Positions 1-8,211 of a stretch of 64,000 nucleotides of DNA are shown here, piece after piece; position 1 is the stretch's first letter; the number at the start of each line of letters is the position of its first letter. Position numbers and translations under genes: made by a program. The notes below the pieces were generated by a model. It did no database searches, was not told the origin of the DNA, and saw only the letters and a list, made by a program, of their open reading frames with translations. The DNA is from Colwellia chukchiensis (GTDB lineage: Bacteria; Pseudomonadota; Gammaproteobacteria; Enterobacterales; Alteromonadaceae), in the NCBI RefSeq assembly GCF_002104455.1, contig NZ_NBOC01000003.1, forward strand, positions 210,738-274,737, in the 5' to 3' direction.

Positions 1-546
1 AACATTAGTATCAGCGAGTTTGCGGGCAGCAACGAAGACAAGTTTAATGCTTTGCACTACACCCGAGTGCTTGCCGAAATTAGCGGTATTATTTATCGAC
101 GTAGCGGCCGCTACCATGTGAAAAAATCAGCGCAAAAGCAGTATCAGGTGGCAGGTATACAAGCATTTTTTAAACCTATGTTAGGAGCCGCCATCAGCAA
201 ATATAACTGGGGCTATTTGGACGGTTTTGAGTTTGATGCCGACTTGCGAACCTTTTGGCTGTTTATGCTGTGGCGTATTCAAAGCCACAGTAGTGTAGAT
301 CTGCTGGTTGAAGAGGTGAAAGTGGCTTTCCCAGATTTACTACAGGGTTTCCCAGCAGATGATTACTTCTCGCCGGAAAGAAACTTAAGCATACTCATCG
401 AATCACGGTTTATTGAGCGATTTTTACAGTTTTGGGGATTTGTGACCCTTGATCCAAGAAGTTTTTTAAACACGGAATCAGTTGGTAGGACGGTACAGGT
501 ACTGCCTTTATTGAAACAAACTTTTCAATTCACAATAAATACATAG
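1..546 (+). CDS. Hypothetical protein, 5'-truncated by the window edge
   Basis: The reading frame is open from the first base (Asn-Ile-Ser-Ile...) to the stop at 544-546, so this is the C-terminal 181 residues of a longer protein. The visible part is soluble and mixed alpha/beta-looking, with aromatic-rich helices (for example the segment around RTFWLFMLWRI). I recognise no catalytic motif. The next gene starts 10 bases after its stop on the same strand, so the two are probably co-transcribed. Function unknown. The internal TTG at 52 is not a likely start because the frame continues upstream. Confidence 0.6.
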   Translation, partial: NISISEFAGSNEDKFNALHYTRVLAEISGIIYRRSGRYHVKKSAQKQYQVAGIQAFFKPMLGAAISKYNWGYLDGFEFDADLRTFWLFMLWRIQSHSSVDLLVEEVKVAFPDLLQGFPADDYFSPERNLSILIESRFIERFLQFWGFVTLDPRSFLNTESVGRTVQVLPLLKQTFQFTINT

Positions 547-556
547 CAAGGTCATC

Positions 557-1675
557 GTGAGCGAATATCAATACTATAAATTTGAGTGTCTGGATGGGTA
601 TTTAGATGCTAAAGCACGTCAAGCACTCAGAGCCATTTCAAGCCGTGCCGAGATCAGCGCTACGGCCTTTCAGGTGTATTACACCTACAGTGACTTAAAG
701 GCAGAGCCTTTTGAGCTGATGTTAAAATACTTTGATATCGGTTTTTACTATGCCGATTGGGGCTCAATCGATGCCTACATCAAGCTACCAGCAGGAACGC
801 TTCCTGATGCGTTACTTGGCTTTTCAAGTGATGGGCTTCATGTTCACGAAAACGATGAGTGGCAGTTGCTGATTTTTTCCCTTGAGGAGTATGACGAATA
901 TTTTGACGATGAGCATGCCGACGAATTTTTCCAGCATTTAGCTGGGTTACGCAGCGGGTTAATGCAAGGGGATTGGCGCCTTGTGTACTTTATGTGGCTC
1001 AAAATGTTTGATTTTAATGATGACGTTGAGCGAGTGCCGTTAATTCAATTCGATTTTGAGCACCTCAGTGAAGAGGAGCAGGCGTTTGCTGCGCTGTATG
1101 ATATTCCCTTAGCATTGGTTAAGGCGCTCGCCATGGTGCTGAGCGAACAACCCAGTCACCAAGCCAAACAAACTCAGCTTACGCTTGATGCGTGGATCCA
1201 TAATCTCTCGCAAGCAGAGAAAGACACGCTATTACGCGCGCTGTTTGAGCAAGGCCAGCTAACCCGTCACCAAGCCTTAGCGCTGACGCGAAAAGAACCT
1301 GTCAACACAGACGAGATCTATCAGTATTGGTTAACCTCCGCCGTCATTTCTCCTTTCATTGAGCAAGCGCAAAGTCAATTACAGCAAGAGCAAGCCGCAG
1401 CACTCGCAAAAAAATTAGCCATCGAAAAAGCGGAAAAAGAAAAAGCGTTGACGGATATCTACAATCAACGTGAGCACTTCTGGCAGCAATCACAAGAGCA
1501 AGCGGATCGAACTTGCGCCAGTGGTTACGATGCGGCATCACGCTATCTGCATCAGCTGTTTGAGGCCTATCAGTTCAAAGCTGATGAAGCGGCGTTTGAA
1601 CAACGCTTTAAGCGCTTTGTTGTGGCGAATAATAGCCGTAAAGCACTGTTAAATCGCTTGAGTGATTTGCTTTAA
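557..1675 (+). CDS. Conserved hypothetical protein (372 aa)
   Basis: A GTG start at 557 lies just after an AAGG-like ribosome site overlapping the end of the previous gene, suggesting a two-gene transcript. The N-terminal 120 residues (YQYYKFECLDGYLDAKARQ..., then FDIGFYYADWGS) resemble a conserved uncharacterised family often found beside SWIM zinc-finger proteins; that association is from memory. Residues about 270-310 are a charged, Gln/Glu/Lys-rich likely coiled coil. No signal peptide, membrane segment or catalytic motif is visible. Function not assigned. Confidence 0.75.
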   Translation: MSEYQYYKFECLDGYLDAKARQALRAISSRAEISATAFQVYYTYSDLKAEPFELMLKYFDIGFYYADWGSIDAYIKLPAGTLPDALLGFSSDGLHVHENDEWQLLIFSLEEYDEYFDDEHADEFFQHLAGLRSGLMQGDWRLVYFMWLKMFDFNDDVERVPLIQFDFEHLSEEEQAFAALYDIPLALVKALAMVLSEQPSHQAKQTQLTLDAWIHNLSQAEKDTLLRALFEQGQLTRHQALALTRKEPVNTDEIYQYWLTSAVISPFIEQAQSQLQQEQAAALAKKLAIEKAEKEKALTDIYNQREHFWQQSQEQADRTCASGYDAASRYLHQLFEAYQFKADEAAFEQRFKRFVVANNSRKALLNRLSDLL

Positions 1676-1754
1676 ACGATGAGGCGATAGGCTGGCCAAA
1701 TGACGTTAGCAAAAAACCGATTGAGGGTTGGTTGAAAGGTTGTAAGCCCACCAA

Positions 1755-1797
1755 AGGTCTACAAATTGTTACCTATGAAGTCACTTTGTGTAGACCT
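1755..1797. terminator. Inverted repeat between convergent genes
   Basis: AGGTCTACA at 1755-1763 and TGTAGACCT at 1789-1797 form perfect 9-bp arms around a 25-base loop. The repeat lies between the stop of the 557-1675 gene and the convergent ATPase gene ending at 1819. No T-run follows on either strand, so a bidirectional terminator is only a possibility. Confidence 0.3.
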
Positions 1798-1818
1798 CGG
1801 GGTCTAAGCAACGCGCTT

Positions 1819-3138
1819 TTACCATCTCTGTGGTAAATACTGCGTGAAATACAAAGGCATCACGATATTGGTTTGCTCTAATGCGGATGAGCCTTGTGTA
1901 CCCGTTAACTTAAAGGTTTTACTTGGAGTACATTTTTCAACGTAGGATGCCAACGATTTTGCTCTTGTACGTTTACCACTTTTGACCTCTACAGGGACGA
2001 TATCGCCTTCATCGGTCGCCAAAATAAATTCGATTTCGGCGCGGGCGTCATTCCATGAATAGCTTGGGTCAACGCCAATGGCAGTGAGCTCTTGTTGCAC
2101 AAAGTTTTCAGCCACATAACCTTTGTATTCATAGTTTTGTTGCTTAATTTCTTTATAACTGCTGCCGAGCATATGATTAAGCAGGCCCACATCAAACAGA
2201 AACAGTTTCACCATATTTTCTTTTTTATAGGCCGCTAACGGAGATTTCGGCAATCCTTCAATAGGGTAGTTTGGCAAAGTTAAGCGGCAGCAGTTAAGCC
2301 AATGGATCGCGGTTTCAAAATCGCTATAACGAGATTTACGCTCATGCACATGCTTAAATTTAAAGCGTTTAACCGACTCATCGCTGACAAGTGATAGCTG
2401 GGCTGGAATGCTATTAAATACCGATTCAGTCAGTGTGGCGTCGACCTTGCCCGCGTACTTACCAAAATCGCGGCGATAACCTTCCACTAAATCGGCATGA
2501 ATTTTTGTGACTTTTTCAACACGCTCTAGAATGCTTGAATCCTTATACTGATACCAAGCAGAAACGGCTTCCGGCATACCACCAGTAAAAAAGTAGTCAG
2601 TGAGTTTGTCCATCAATTTGGTGTGTACTGCCGGTGTGCTTGCTTGACTATCAAACGCTTTGATCAGCGCTTGCTCGTTGGATGCGTAAATAAATTCTTG
2701 GAAGGTCAGTGGTCGTAAATTGTATTGTTCTACCTTGCCCACAGGGAAGGTGTTGAGCAAACCAATATTCGAGCCGCTGGCAGCGACAAAATAGGACGGT
2801 GCTTTTTCAGCAAAGTACTTTAGTGAGGTAACGGCACGTTCACATTCGCCAATTTCATCTAATATCAGCAGATCGGTTTCTGGGTTGAACGCTTGGTTGG
2901 TTAACAACTCAATGTTCATTACTAGCTCGTCAGGTGACAGAGAGCCATCGAACGCTTCTTTGTAGGCAGGGTTTTCAAGGAAGTCGATACGAAGGATGTT
3001 GGCAAAGGTGTTCCCAAATATCTCTTGTAGCAGATAGGTTTTACCTGTTTGTCTTGCACCATCGATCAATAATGGCTTGCGCACCGGTTGATTTTTCCAT
3101 GCTATTAGGGCGTTTAGTAAGTTGCGCTGCATTGTCAT
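1819..3138 (-). CDS. AAA family ATPase with DUF4143 domain
   Basis: This 439-aa protein has the plan of the AAA_14/DUF4143 family. The P-loop GARQTGKT (residues 27-34) is near the N-terminus and Walker B is LLILDEIGE around residues 94-102. A C-terminal nuclease-like fold carries AEIEFILATDEGDIVPVEVKSG, where spaced E/D...E-x-K residues resemble a PD-(D/E)xK core. Such proteins are widespread single-gene accessory ATPases of unknown substrate, often in mobile or defence regions. The gene stands alone, convergent with the upstream pair, and its own 5' region holds three copies of a GCGCATAAAAGTGT-like element that may be an operator. Confidence 0.85.
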   Translation of the reverse strand: MTMQRNLLNALIAWKNQPVRKPLLIDGARQTGKTYLLQEIFGNTFANILRIDFLENPAYKEAFDGSLSPDELVMNIELLTNQAFNPETDLLILDEIGECERAVTSLKYFAEKAPSYFVAASGSNIGLLNTFPVGKVEQYNLRPLTFQEFIYASNEQALIKAFDSQASTPAVHTKLMDKLTDYFFTGGMPEAVSAWYQYKDSSILERVEKVTKIHADLVEGYRRDFGKYAGKVDATLTESVFNSIPAQLSLVSDESVKRFKFKHVHERKSRYSDFETAIHWLNCCRLTLPNYPIEGLPKSPLAAYKKENMVKLFLFDVGLLNHMLGSSYKEIKQQNYEYKGYVAENFVQQELTAIGVDPSYSWNDARAEIEFILATDEGDIVPVEVKSGKRTRAKSLASYVEKCTPSKTFKLTGTQGSSALEQTNIVMPLYFTQYLPQRW

Positions 3139-3184
3139 TTCCCGCCAATTAAGACTGTTAACTGCCTGTAGTATAACTCAGTCT

Positions 3185-3240
3185 ACACTTTAACGCGCAG
3201 AAAAGTGTGTAATTATACATTTTTATGCGCATAAAAGTGT
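3185..3240. repeat. Repeated GCGCANAAAAGTGT elements upstream of the DUF4143 ATPase gene
   Basis: GCGCAGAAAAGTGT at 3195-3208 and GCGCATAAAAGTGT at 3227-3240 match at 13 of 14 bases, 32 bp apart (three helical turns). An inverted, degenerate copy (ACACTTTAACGCGC) lies at 3185-3198. The second copy overlaps the perfect palindrome TTATGCGCATAA (3223-3234). They lie 47-102 bp upstream of the ATPase start, a position suited to a promoter or operator. Confidence 0.45.
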
Positions 3241-3308
3241 AATCCGCAACTTTTGGCATTCAGGGATCCATTTCATCGCCTTGGCCAACGCGCAAGCTAA
3301 ACCTAAAG

Positions 3309-3435
3309 GTGGGATATAAATCCAATTATATTGAGTAAAGTGGGAATATAGTCCTATATGTAAATTGTTGGAGTTGCTTGGGATTCAAAGTTGGACTATA
3401 TTCCCATTAACGGTTAAATAGTGGGAATATAGTCC
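3309..3435. promoter_or_regulatory. Putative HipB operators: four GTGGGAATATAGTCC-like sites
   Basis: GTGGGAATATAGTCC occurs exactly at 3340-3354 and 3421-3435. An inverted copy with one mismatch lies at 3393-3407, and a degenerate copy (GTGGGATATAAATCC) at 3309-3323. The last site ends 14 bases before the ATG of the HipB-like gene, where repressor binding would block transcription or ribosome access. Each site is an imperfect GGGA/TCC dyad, comparable in design to the spaced dyads bound by HipB. Confidence 0.6.
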
Positions 3436-3449
3436 CTTTGGTTGGTGAT

Positions 3450-3755
3450 ATGGCTAAGCGTGACTTACACAATGTACTGTTTCCAAAGCAGCGCAAAATC
3501 CTGACGCATTTTGGTGAAGACTTGCTGTTGGCGATGAAACGACGTGGTTTTACAAAAAAGCTACTGTGTGAACGTACTGGTTTTGATCATAAAACCGTGA
3601 ATAAAGTCTTCGCCGGTGATCCGGGCGTTGCCATAGGCACTTACTTAAAAGTGATGGCTGTTCTTGGCATGGAAAGCAACTTTGCAGAAATGGCCGCTCA
3701 TGATGAAGTGGGTATCAAGCTGCAAAACATAAAATTGCTGGAAGGTTCAAAATGA
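3450..3755 (+). CDS. hipB: HipB-like XRE-family antitoxin/repressor
   Basis: The protein is 101 aa from the ATG at 3450. A TTG at 3438 is possible but less likely, being only 2 bases after an operator copy. Residues about 20-75 carry a helix-turn-helix (TKKLLCERTGFDHKTVNKVFAG). It overlaps the HipA-like gene by 4 bases (ATGA), the usual antitoxin-then-toxin order. By family knowledge it should neutralise the kinase toxin and repress its own promoter by binding the repeated dyads just upstream. Confidence 0.85.
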   Translation: MAKRDLHNVLFPKQRKILTHFGEDLLLAMKRRGFTKKLLCERTGFDHKTVNKVFAGDPGVAIGTYLKVMAVLGMESNFAEMAAHDEVGIKLQNIKLLEGSK

Positions 3756-5017
3756 GCCGTGAAATCGTCGAAGTCTATGCCGACTGGCAGCCAATTGAAG
3801 CGCCTTTGCTAATTGGGCTGCTTGCTCACAGTGATTCAAGCCGAGGTGGCGTATTTAGTTTTGCCTACGATAAAGCATTTTTAACCTCAGCCTATCGCTT
3901 GCAAATTGATCCAATCCTAACGCTTCACTCCGGTGAACTCTATAACGATGAAGCCGATAAAAACTTTCGCGCATTTCTTGATTCATCGCCTGATAGATGG
4001 GGGCGTATTTTAATGCAGCGGCGTGCGGCGATTGAGGCGCGCAAAGGCATTCGAGCAACAAGTCGATTAAACGAATTGGATTACCTGCTGGGCGTACATG
4101 ACTCTTATCGGATGGGGGGGATTCGATTTAAGCGAGTAGGCTCGGATGCTTTTTTGGACGACAACTCTGAGTTTGCTGCGCCACCAATGGCTTCTTTGCG
4201 AGAGCTAGAGCACGCAGCAATGCAGATTGAAAAAGACGATAACATCGACAGTGACGAGTATTACCGCTGGTTGAAAATGCTGATTTCTCCAGGCTCATCA
4301 TTAGGTGGTGCAAGGCCCAAGGCTTGTGTCACAGATGAACAAGGCCACTTGTGGATTGCCAAGTTTCCCAATCTAAATGATACCCATGACGTGGGCGCAT
4401 GGGAGATGGTCTGTTATGAATTGGCTCTTGCGGCAGGTGTTCACATGTTTCCAAGTGAGATCAAGCAATTTTCGTCACAGCATCATACCTTTTTAACCAA
4501 ACGGTTTGACCGCGACGGTGAAAAGCGGCTGCATTTTTCATCGGCCATGACACAGCTTCGCTATTTTGAAAGCGAAAAGTATGATGGTGAACAATCTCAA
4601 GGTGCCAGCTACTTAGAGATTGCTGAATTTATTTCCAATTGTGGTGCACAAACAGCAGCTGATTTAGCTCAGTTATGGCGTCGAATCGTGTTTAATATTG
4701 CGGTGTCCAACACGGATGATCACCTGCGTAACCATGGGTTTTTATTAACAAAGAATGGCTGGAAGTTATCACCTGCTTATGATTTAAACCCGATAGTGGG
4801 TAAGCATGGCCTGCATCTGAATATTACCGATGCAGACAACGCTTTAGACTACCAGCTAGCCTTTGATGTGAAAGACTTCTTCAGACTTTCGCAAACCCAA
4901 GCCACGCAAATTTACGATGAAGTATTAATGGCGGTTAAGCAATGGCAAACCGTTGCTAAGCGGCTAGGGATCAGCCGAGCGGAGCAAGCCATGAAACAAT
5001 CAGCGTTTAACGTTTAA
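3752..5017 (+). CDS. hipA: HipA-like serine/threonine kinase toxin
   Basis: This 421-aa protein has the HipA N-terminal subdomain, then the kinase core. Visible elements are the Gly-rich loop SSLGGARPKA (about residues 187-196), the catalytic loop NTDDHLRNHGF (about 325-335) and the metal-binding segment SPAYDLNP. HipA kinases phosphorylate translation factors such as glutamyl-tRNA synthetase and cause dormancy; the substrate here is unknown. The start overlaps hipB by 4 bases. All key kinase residues appear present, so the toxin is probably active. No downstream partner is coupled to it. Confidence 0.88.
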   Translation: MSREIVEVYADWQPIEAPLLIGLLAHSDSSRGGVFSFAYDKAFLTSAYRLQIDPILTLHSGELYNDEADKNFRAFLDSSPDRWGRILMQRRAAIEARKGIRATSRLNELDYLLGVHDSYRMGGIRFKRVGSDAFLDDNSEFAAPPMASLRELEHAAMQIEKDDNIDSDEYYRWLKMLISPGSSLGGARPKACVTDEQGHLWIAKFPNLNDTHDVGAWEMVCYELALAAGVHMFPSEIKQFSSQHHTFLTKRFDRDGEKRLHFSSAMTQLRYFESEKYDGEQSQGASYLEIAEFISNCGAQTAADLAQLWRRIVFNIAVSNTDDHLRNHGFLLTKNGWKLSPAYDLNPIVGKHGLHLNITDADNALDYQLAFDVKDFFRLSQTQATQIYDEVLMAVKQWQTVAKRLGISRAEQAMKQSAFNV

Positions 5018-5130
5018 TGAGTCAGTGAAACTATATTTTCATTTTTCAGCAGATAAAGAAGTTTTAGTTTCACTTTATGCTTTGCCTCATACTCCATGTG
5101 TTTTAACACTTCGCTCATCCCTTGGGCTTT

Positions 5131-5272
5131 TGGGGCAGTTTGGGCAAAGCCTTAGTTCACGCCACTTAGCCACGCACCAACCCTGCCCACAGAACAATTA
5201 TTATTTGGGGCACTATCTACAAACTGGGGCAACTAGCTACCTGTACCCTCAGAAAGCTGCACGATCTGGGCA
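5131..5272. repeat. Cluster of six TGGGGCA/TGGGCA repeats upstream of alpA
   Basis: The 330-bp gap between hipA and alpA has no convincing gene. It contains TGGGGCA at 5131, 5206 and 5225, TGGGCA at 5141 and 5267, and the inverted TGCCCA at 5184. The same core recurs upstream of the integrase gene and in the gap near 21,440-21,527. The spacing suggests binding sites for an AlpA/Xis-like protein or for integrase arms; this is an inference. Confidence 0.45.
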
Positions 5273-5347
5273 TTTATCTGCCTACTGCGTCCGTTTAGTA
5301 CTGGCAAACTCCTAACTGAACTTAACAGATCAGTGAGGAAGCAAACG

Positions 5348-5590
5348 ATGAACCCAACTACACAATCATCCACCACATCAACACACCCAGCGCGTCAGCA
5401 GCGGATTTTGCGCTTGCCCGAGGTAAAGGCCAAAACAGGCTTTGGCCGCAGCACCATTTATGCCCTGATGGCCAACGGTGAATTTCCACGTTCCATTCGT
5501 ATTGGTGCGCGTGCCGTGGGCTGGTTAGAAAGCGATATCGACCAGTGGATTGAAACCCGCCGTATCGGTGCTGCTTATGGCCGTGGATAA
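5348..5590 (+). CDS. alpA: AlpA-family excisionase/transcriptional regulator
   Basis: The product is 80 aa with the classic AlpA fold: ILRLPEVKAKTGFGRSTIYALMANGEFPRSIRIGARAVGW, a MerR-like winged helix of the CP4-57 regulatory family. I chose the ATG at 5348 because GAGGAAG at 5335-5341 is a good ribosome site. AlpA proteins activate or assist island excision. The gene overlaps the DUF927 gene by 14 bases, so the two are translationally linked. The upstream TGGGGCA repeats are candidate targets. Confidence 0.85.
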   Translation: MNPTTQSSTTSTHPARQQRILRLPEVKAKTGFGRSTIYALMANGEFPRSIRIGARAVGWLESDIDQWIETRRIGAAYGRG

Positions 5591-7319
5591 ACCATCAGCA
5601 TCAAACCAACTATCTTCCAGTGATATGGATAGCAAAGTGCCAACATTACCGGCTGGTTTTGCCTATAACGCGCAAAACTGGCTGGTGATGCAACCGGCAG
5701 GGCAAGATAGCCCAGTTAAAATCTGCTCTTGGTTGCAAGTAGCTGCTCGTACTCGCGATCCGCAAGGGGACAACTACGGCTATTTATTGCACTGGTTAGA
5801 CGATGACAATCGCCATCGCTATTGGGCCATGCCCGCAGAACTCTTAGCAGGAGACGGCAGCGAGTACCGTCGAATCCTACTCAGCCGAGGCATGCGGCTA
5901 AGTAACAGTGTCAAAGCGCGGCAGTTGCTCTCCCTGTTTATTCAACAAATGGGCGAGCTGGCCACGCAAAAGGCCATTAGCGTGAACTGTATTGGCTGGC
6001 ATCACCACGCTTATGTGCATCCGCGCCTCACCTTTTACCCAAGCGAACACAGCAACAACCCGCGCATGGTGCTGCAAACCATGCACCCGATAGAAGGCTT
6101 TATTCAACACGGAAGTAGCGACAGTTGGCGGCAGCACGTTGGCCGCTATTGTCTGGATAACCCGCTATTAATTGTTGGTGTCTGCGCTGCACTGGCTGCG
6201 CCTTTGTTGCATTTGTGCGGGGTGGATGGTTTTGGTTTACACCTCTACGGTGCCAGCAGTACTGGTAAAACCGCAGCGCTGTATCCGGCGTTATCGGTGT
6301 GGGGCGAGCCTAATCAGCTGCGCCACAGTTGGCGTGCCACGGCCAACGGTTTAGAAGGCACAGCATTAGCGCATAACGATGCCTTGCTGGCGCTCGATGA
6401 AATGGGCGAAGTTGATCCAAAAGAGGCGGGAGATGTCGCTTATATGCTTGCCAATGGCCAAGGTAAAACCCGTGCAGGCAAATACGGTGAAATGCGCTTA
6501 CCCGCCCGTTGGCGTTTAGTGTTTTTATCTACTGGTGAAGTGACGCTCGAAAGCCATCTTGCCAGTATTGGCAAACGCGTGAAAGCGGGGCAGCAAGTGC
6601 GCGTGATTGATCTCAGTGCCGATGCCGGAGCGCAAATGGGCGTGTTTAACCAGAGTCATGGTATGAACGCTGCCGATTTAGCCGATCACCTAAAACAGCA
6701 AAGTCGCCAGCATTACGGCAGCTTGGCTTTGGACTGGTTACGGTATTTAACGCAGCACAGCGCTCAGGTGCGCCCCGTTTTCCAAAATGTACGCCAACGT
6801 TTTTTAACCGGCTTACCTCCCGAGTCAGACGGCCAAGTGCGCCGGGTCGCCGAAAAGTTTGCCTTACTGGCTAGTGCTGGGTTGTTAGCCATTCAAGCCA
6901 AAGTACTCGATTGGCCAGCTCAAAGTGTCGAAGCCGCTTGTTTAAGCCAGCTTAACCAATGGATACTCGCCCGTGGTGGTGTGGCCGCCAATGAGGACCA
7001 ACAAGCCATTCGTCAGGTACGCAGCTTTATTGAGCAGCATGGCGAAAGCCGCTTTACGCCTAAGCAAACCGGTTACAGCAGCCAAGTACGCCAACGCGCA
7101 GGGTGGATAGACACCAGCGGCCCACAAACCCTCTACCTGTTTTACCCAACTGGCTGGCGTGAAGCCACCGAAGGCCTAAGCCCAGATCGCGCCGCCAAAG
7201 CGCTGATGGCCGCAGGCTACTTAGTCCCCGATGGTAATCGGCCACAGCGCAAAGTCAGCCTGCCCGACAACACCCGCCCACGCATGTATTGCGTAAAAAG
7301 CAGTATTTTGGATGACTAA
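5577..7319 (+). CDS. DUF927 domain protein (island replication-type ATPase)
   Basis: The protein is 580 aa from the ATG at 5577, which lies inside the end of alpA. The DUF927 core runs from about residue 90 to 370. It has a P-loop-like GASSTGKTAALYPA, a Walker B-like DALLALDEMGEVDPKEAG and FLSTGEVTLESHL further on. DUF927 proteins resemble the superfamily 3/primase-associated helicases of phages and integrative elements and are thought to act in element DNA replication. The C-terminal 120 residues look like a winged-helix DNA-binding tail. The alpA pairing supports a mobile-element replication role; no separate primase domain is visible. Confidence 0.8.
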   Translation: MAVDKPSASNQLSSSDMDSKVPTLPAGFAYNAQNWLVMQPAGQDSPVKICSWLQVAARTRDPQGDNYGYLLHWLDDDNRHRYWAMPAELLAGDGSEYRRILLSRGMRLSNSVKARQLLSLFIQQMGELATQKAISVNCIGWHHHAYVHPRLTFYPSEHSNNPRMVLQTMHPIEGFIQHGSSDSWRQHVGRYCLDNPLLIVGVCAALAAPLLHLCGVDGFGLHLYGASSTGKTAALYPALSVWGEPNQLRHSWRATANGLEGTALAHNDALLALDEMGEVDPKEAGDVAYMLANGQGKTRAGKYGEMRLPARWRLVFLSTGEVTLESHLASIGKRVKAGQQVRVIDLSADAGAQMGVFNQSHGMNAADLADHLKQQSRQHYGSLALDWLRYLTQHSAQVRPVFQNVRQRFLTGLPPESDGQVRRVAEKFALLASAGLLAIQAKVLDWPAQSVEAACLSQLNQWILARGGVAANEDQQAIRQVRSFIEQHGESRFTPKQTGYSSQVRQRAGWIDTSGPQTLYLFYPTGWREATEGLSPDRAAKALMAAGYLVPDGNRPQRKVSLPDNTRPRMYCVKSSILDD

Positions 7320-7461
7320 AAAGGCGATGAATCCTGTGTGGGCTTGTCGCCTGGCAGTGAACTGCCAGTCAACATATGGACTGGGTTAAGTTTGAAGTCC
7401 ATTGCAAACAAGACCGCTAGAGTACTGGCTGTGTACTTAGCTATTCGATACAGCGTATCGA

Positions 7462-8211
7462 CTATATCAGTGCCATTTCCAGTTTATGTTTTCGCTTCAC
7501 CCAATCTGGTAGAGAGCGTTCGAGCAAACGATAAAACTCTGGGCCATGGTTGTGGTGCTCTAGGTGACATAGTTCATGAATGATCACATACTCAATACAC
7601 TCTTTCGGTGCTTTAATTAAGTCGCGGTTTAAGGTCAGCGTTCCGCTTTTTGATAGACTGCCCCAGCGTTTTTTGAGTTGCATTATTTTAATTTTTGGCT
7701 TGTCTGTATCTGAATATTTGAACTTCTCCCAACAATCCGAAAACACCTTATTTAAATGAAAATCGGCTTTTTCTCGATACCAATCACTCAGTAACGACTC
7801 CACATGGTCTGGTTTACCATTGGCAGACGTTACCCAAAAAAAGCCCGCTTTCAGCGCTACACCGTTGTCAGTGCCTACTGCAATTTTTAGCCGATACTTC
7901 TTACCAAGATACAAATGGCTTTCACCACTTACGTATTTGCGAGAAGGGGTTCTTGGGTCAAACTGGTCAAAGTAGCGAATTTGACGCTTGATCCACCGAG
8001 CACGCTTCTTCACCTTAGCTTCAATGGCCTCACGGTCGGTGCCTTCAGGGGCTTTCACAAAAACTGATTTATCAGGGTGAACTGATATTTCCAGCGACTT
8101 GCGTTTAGAAAAAGCCAGCTGGAAGGGGATTTCTCCCCCTCCGTATACAACCGCTAGCTTTTCAGCGCTTGCTGTTGGTATCTCGGCCTGCTTGATAGTT
8201 GACGACATCAA
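7462..8211 (-). CDS. YgjP-like M48-family metallopeptidase (DUF45)
   Basis: The product is 249 aa. The zinc motif HELCH is at residues 212-216 with a third ligand His222 (HHNHGPEF), preceded by the family segment KRRWGSLSKSGTLTLN. It is soluble and lacks a signal peptide. YgjP-like proteins are frequent last genes of type I restriction operons. Here the start overlaps the hsdR stop by 4 bases (ATGA), so it is translated with hsdR. Its role in restriction is not established; trimming or turnover of the complex is one possibility. Confidence 0.85.
   Translation of the reverse strand: MMSSTIKQAEIPTASAEKLAVVYGGGEIPFQLAFSKRKSLEISVHPDKSVFVKAPEGTDREAIEAKVKKRARWIKRQIRYFDQFDPRTPSRKYVSGESHLYLGKKYRLKIAVGTDNGVALKAGFFWVTSANGKPDHVESLLSDWYREKADFHLNKVFSDCWEKFKYSDTDKPKIKIMQLKKRWGSLSKSGTLTLNRDLIKAPKECIEYVIIHELCHLEHHNHGPEFYRLLERSLPDWVKRKHKLEMALI

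Noticed and set aside
5025..5315. A 96-codon open frame between hipA and alpA
   Set aside because: The translation is low in charged residues and resembles no protein; the frame runs through the TGGGGCA repeat cluster and has no good ribosome site.
7338..7583. An 81-codon frame after the DUF927 gene
   Set aside because: It runs into the antisense of the metallopeptidase gene and has no family resemblance.
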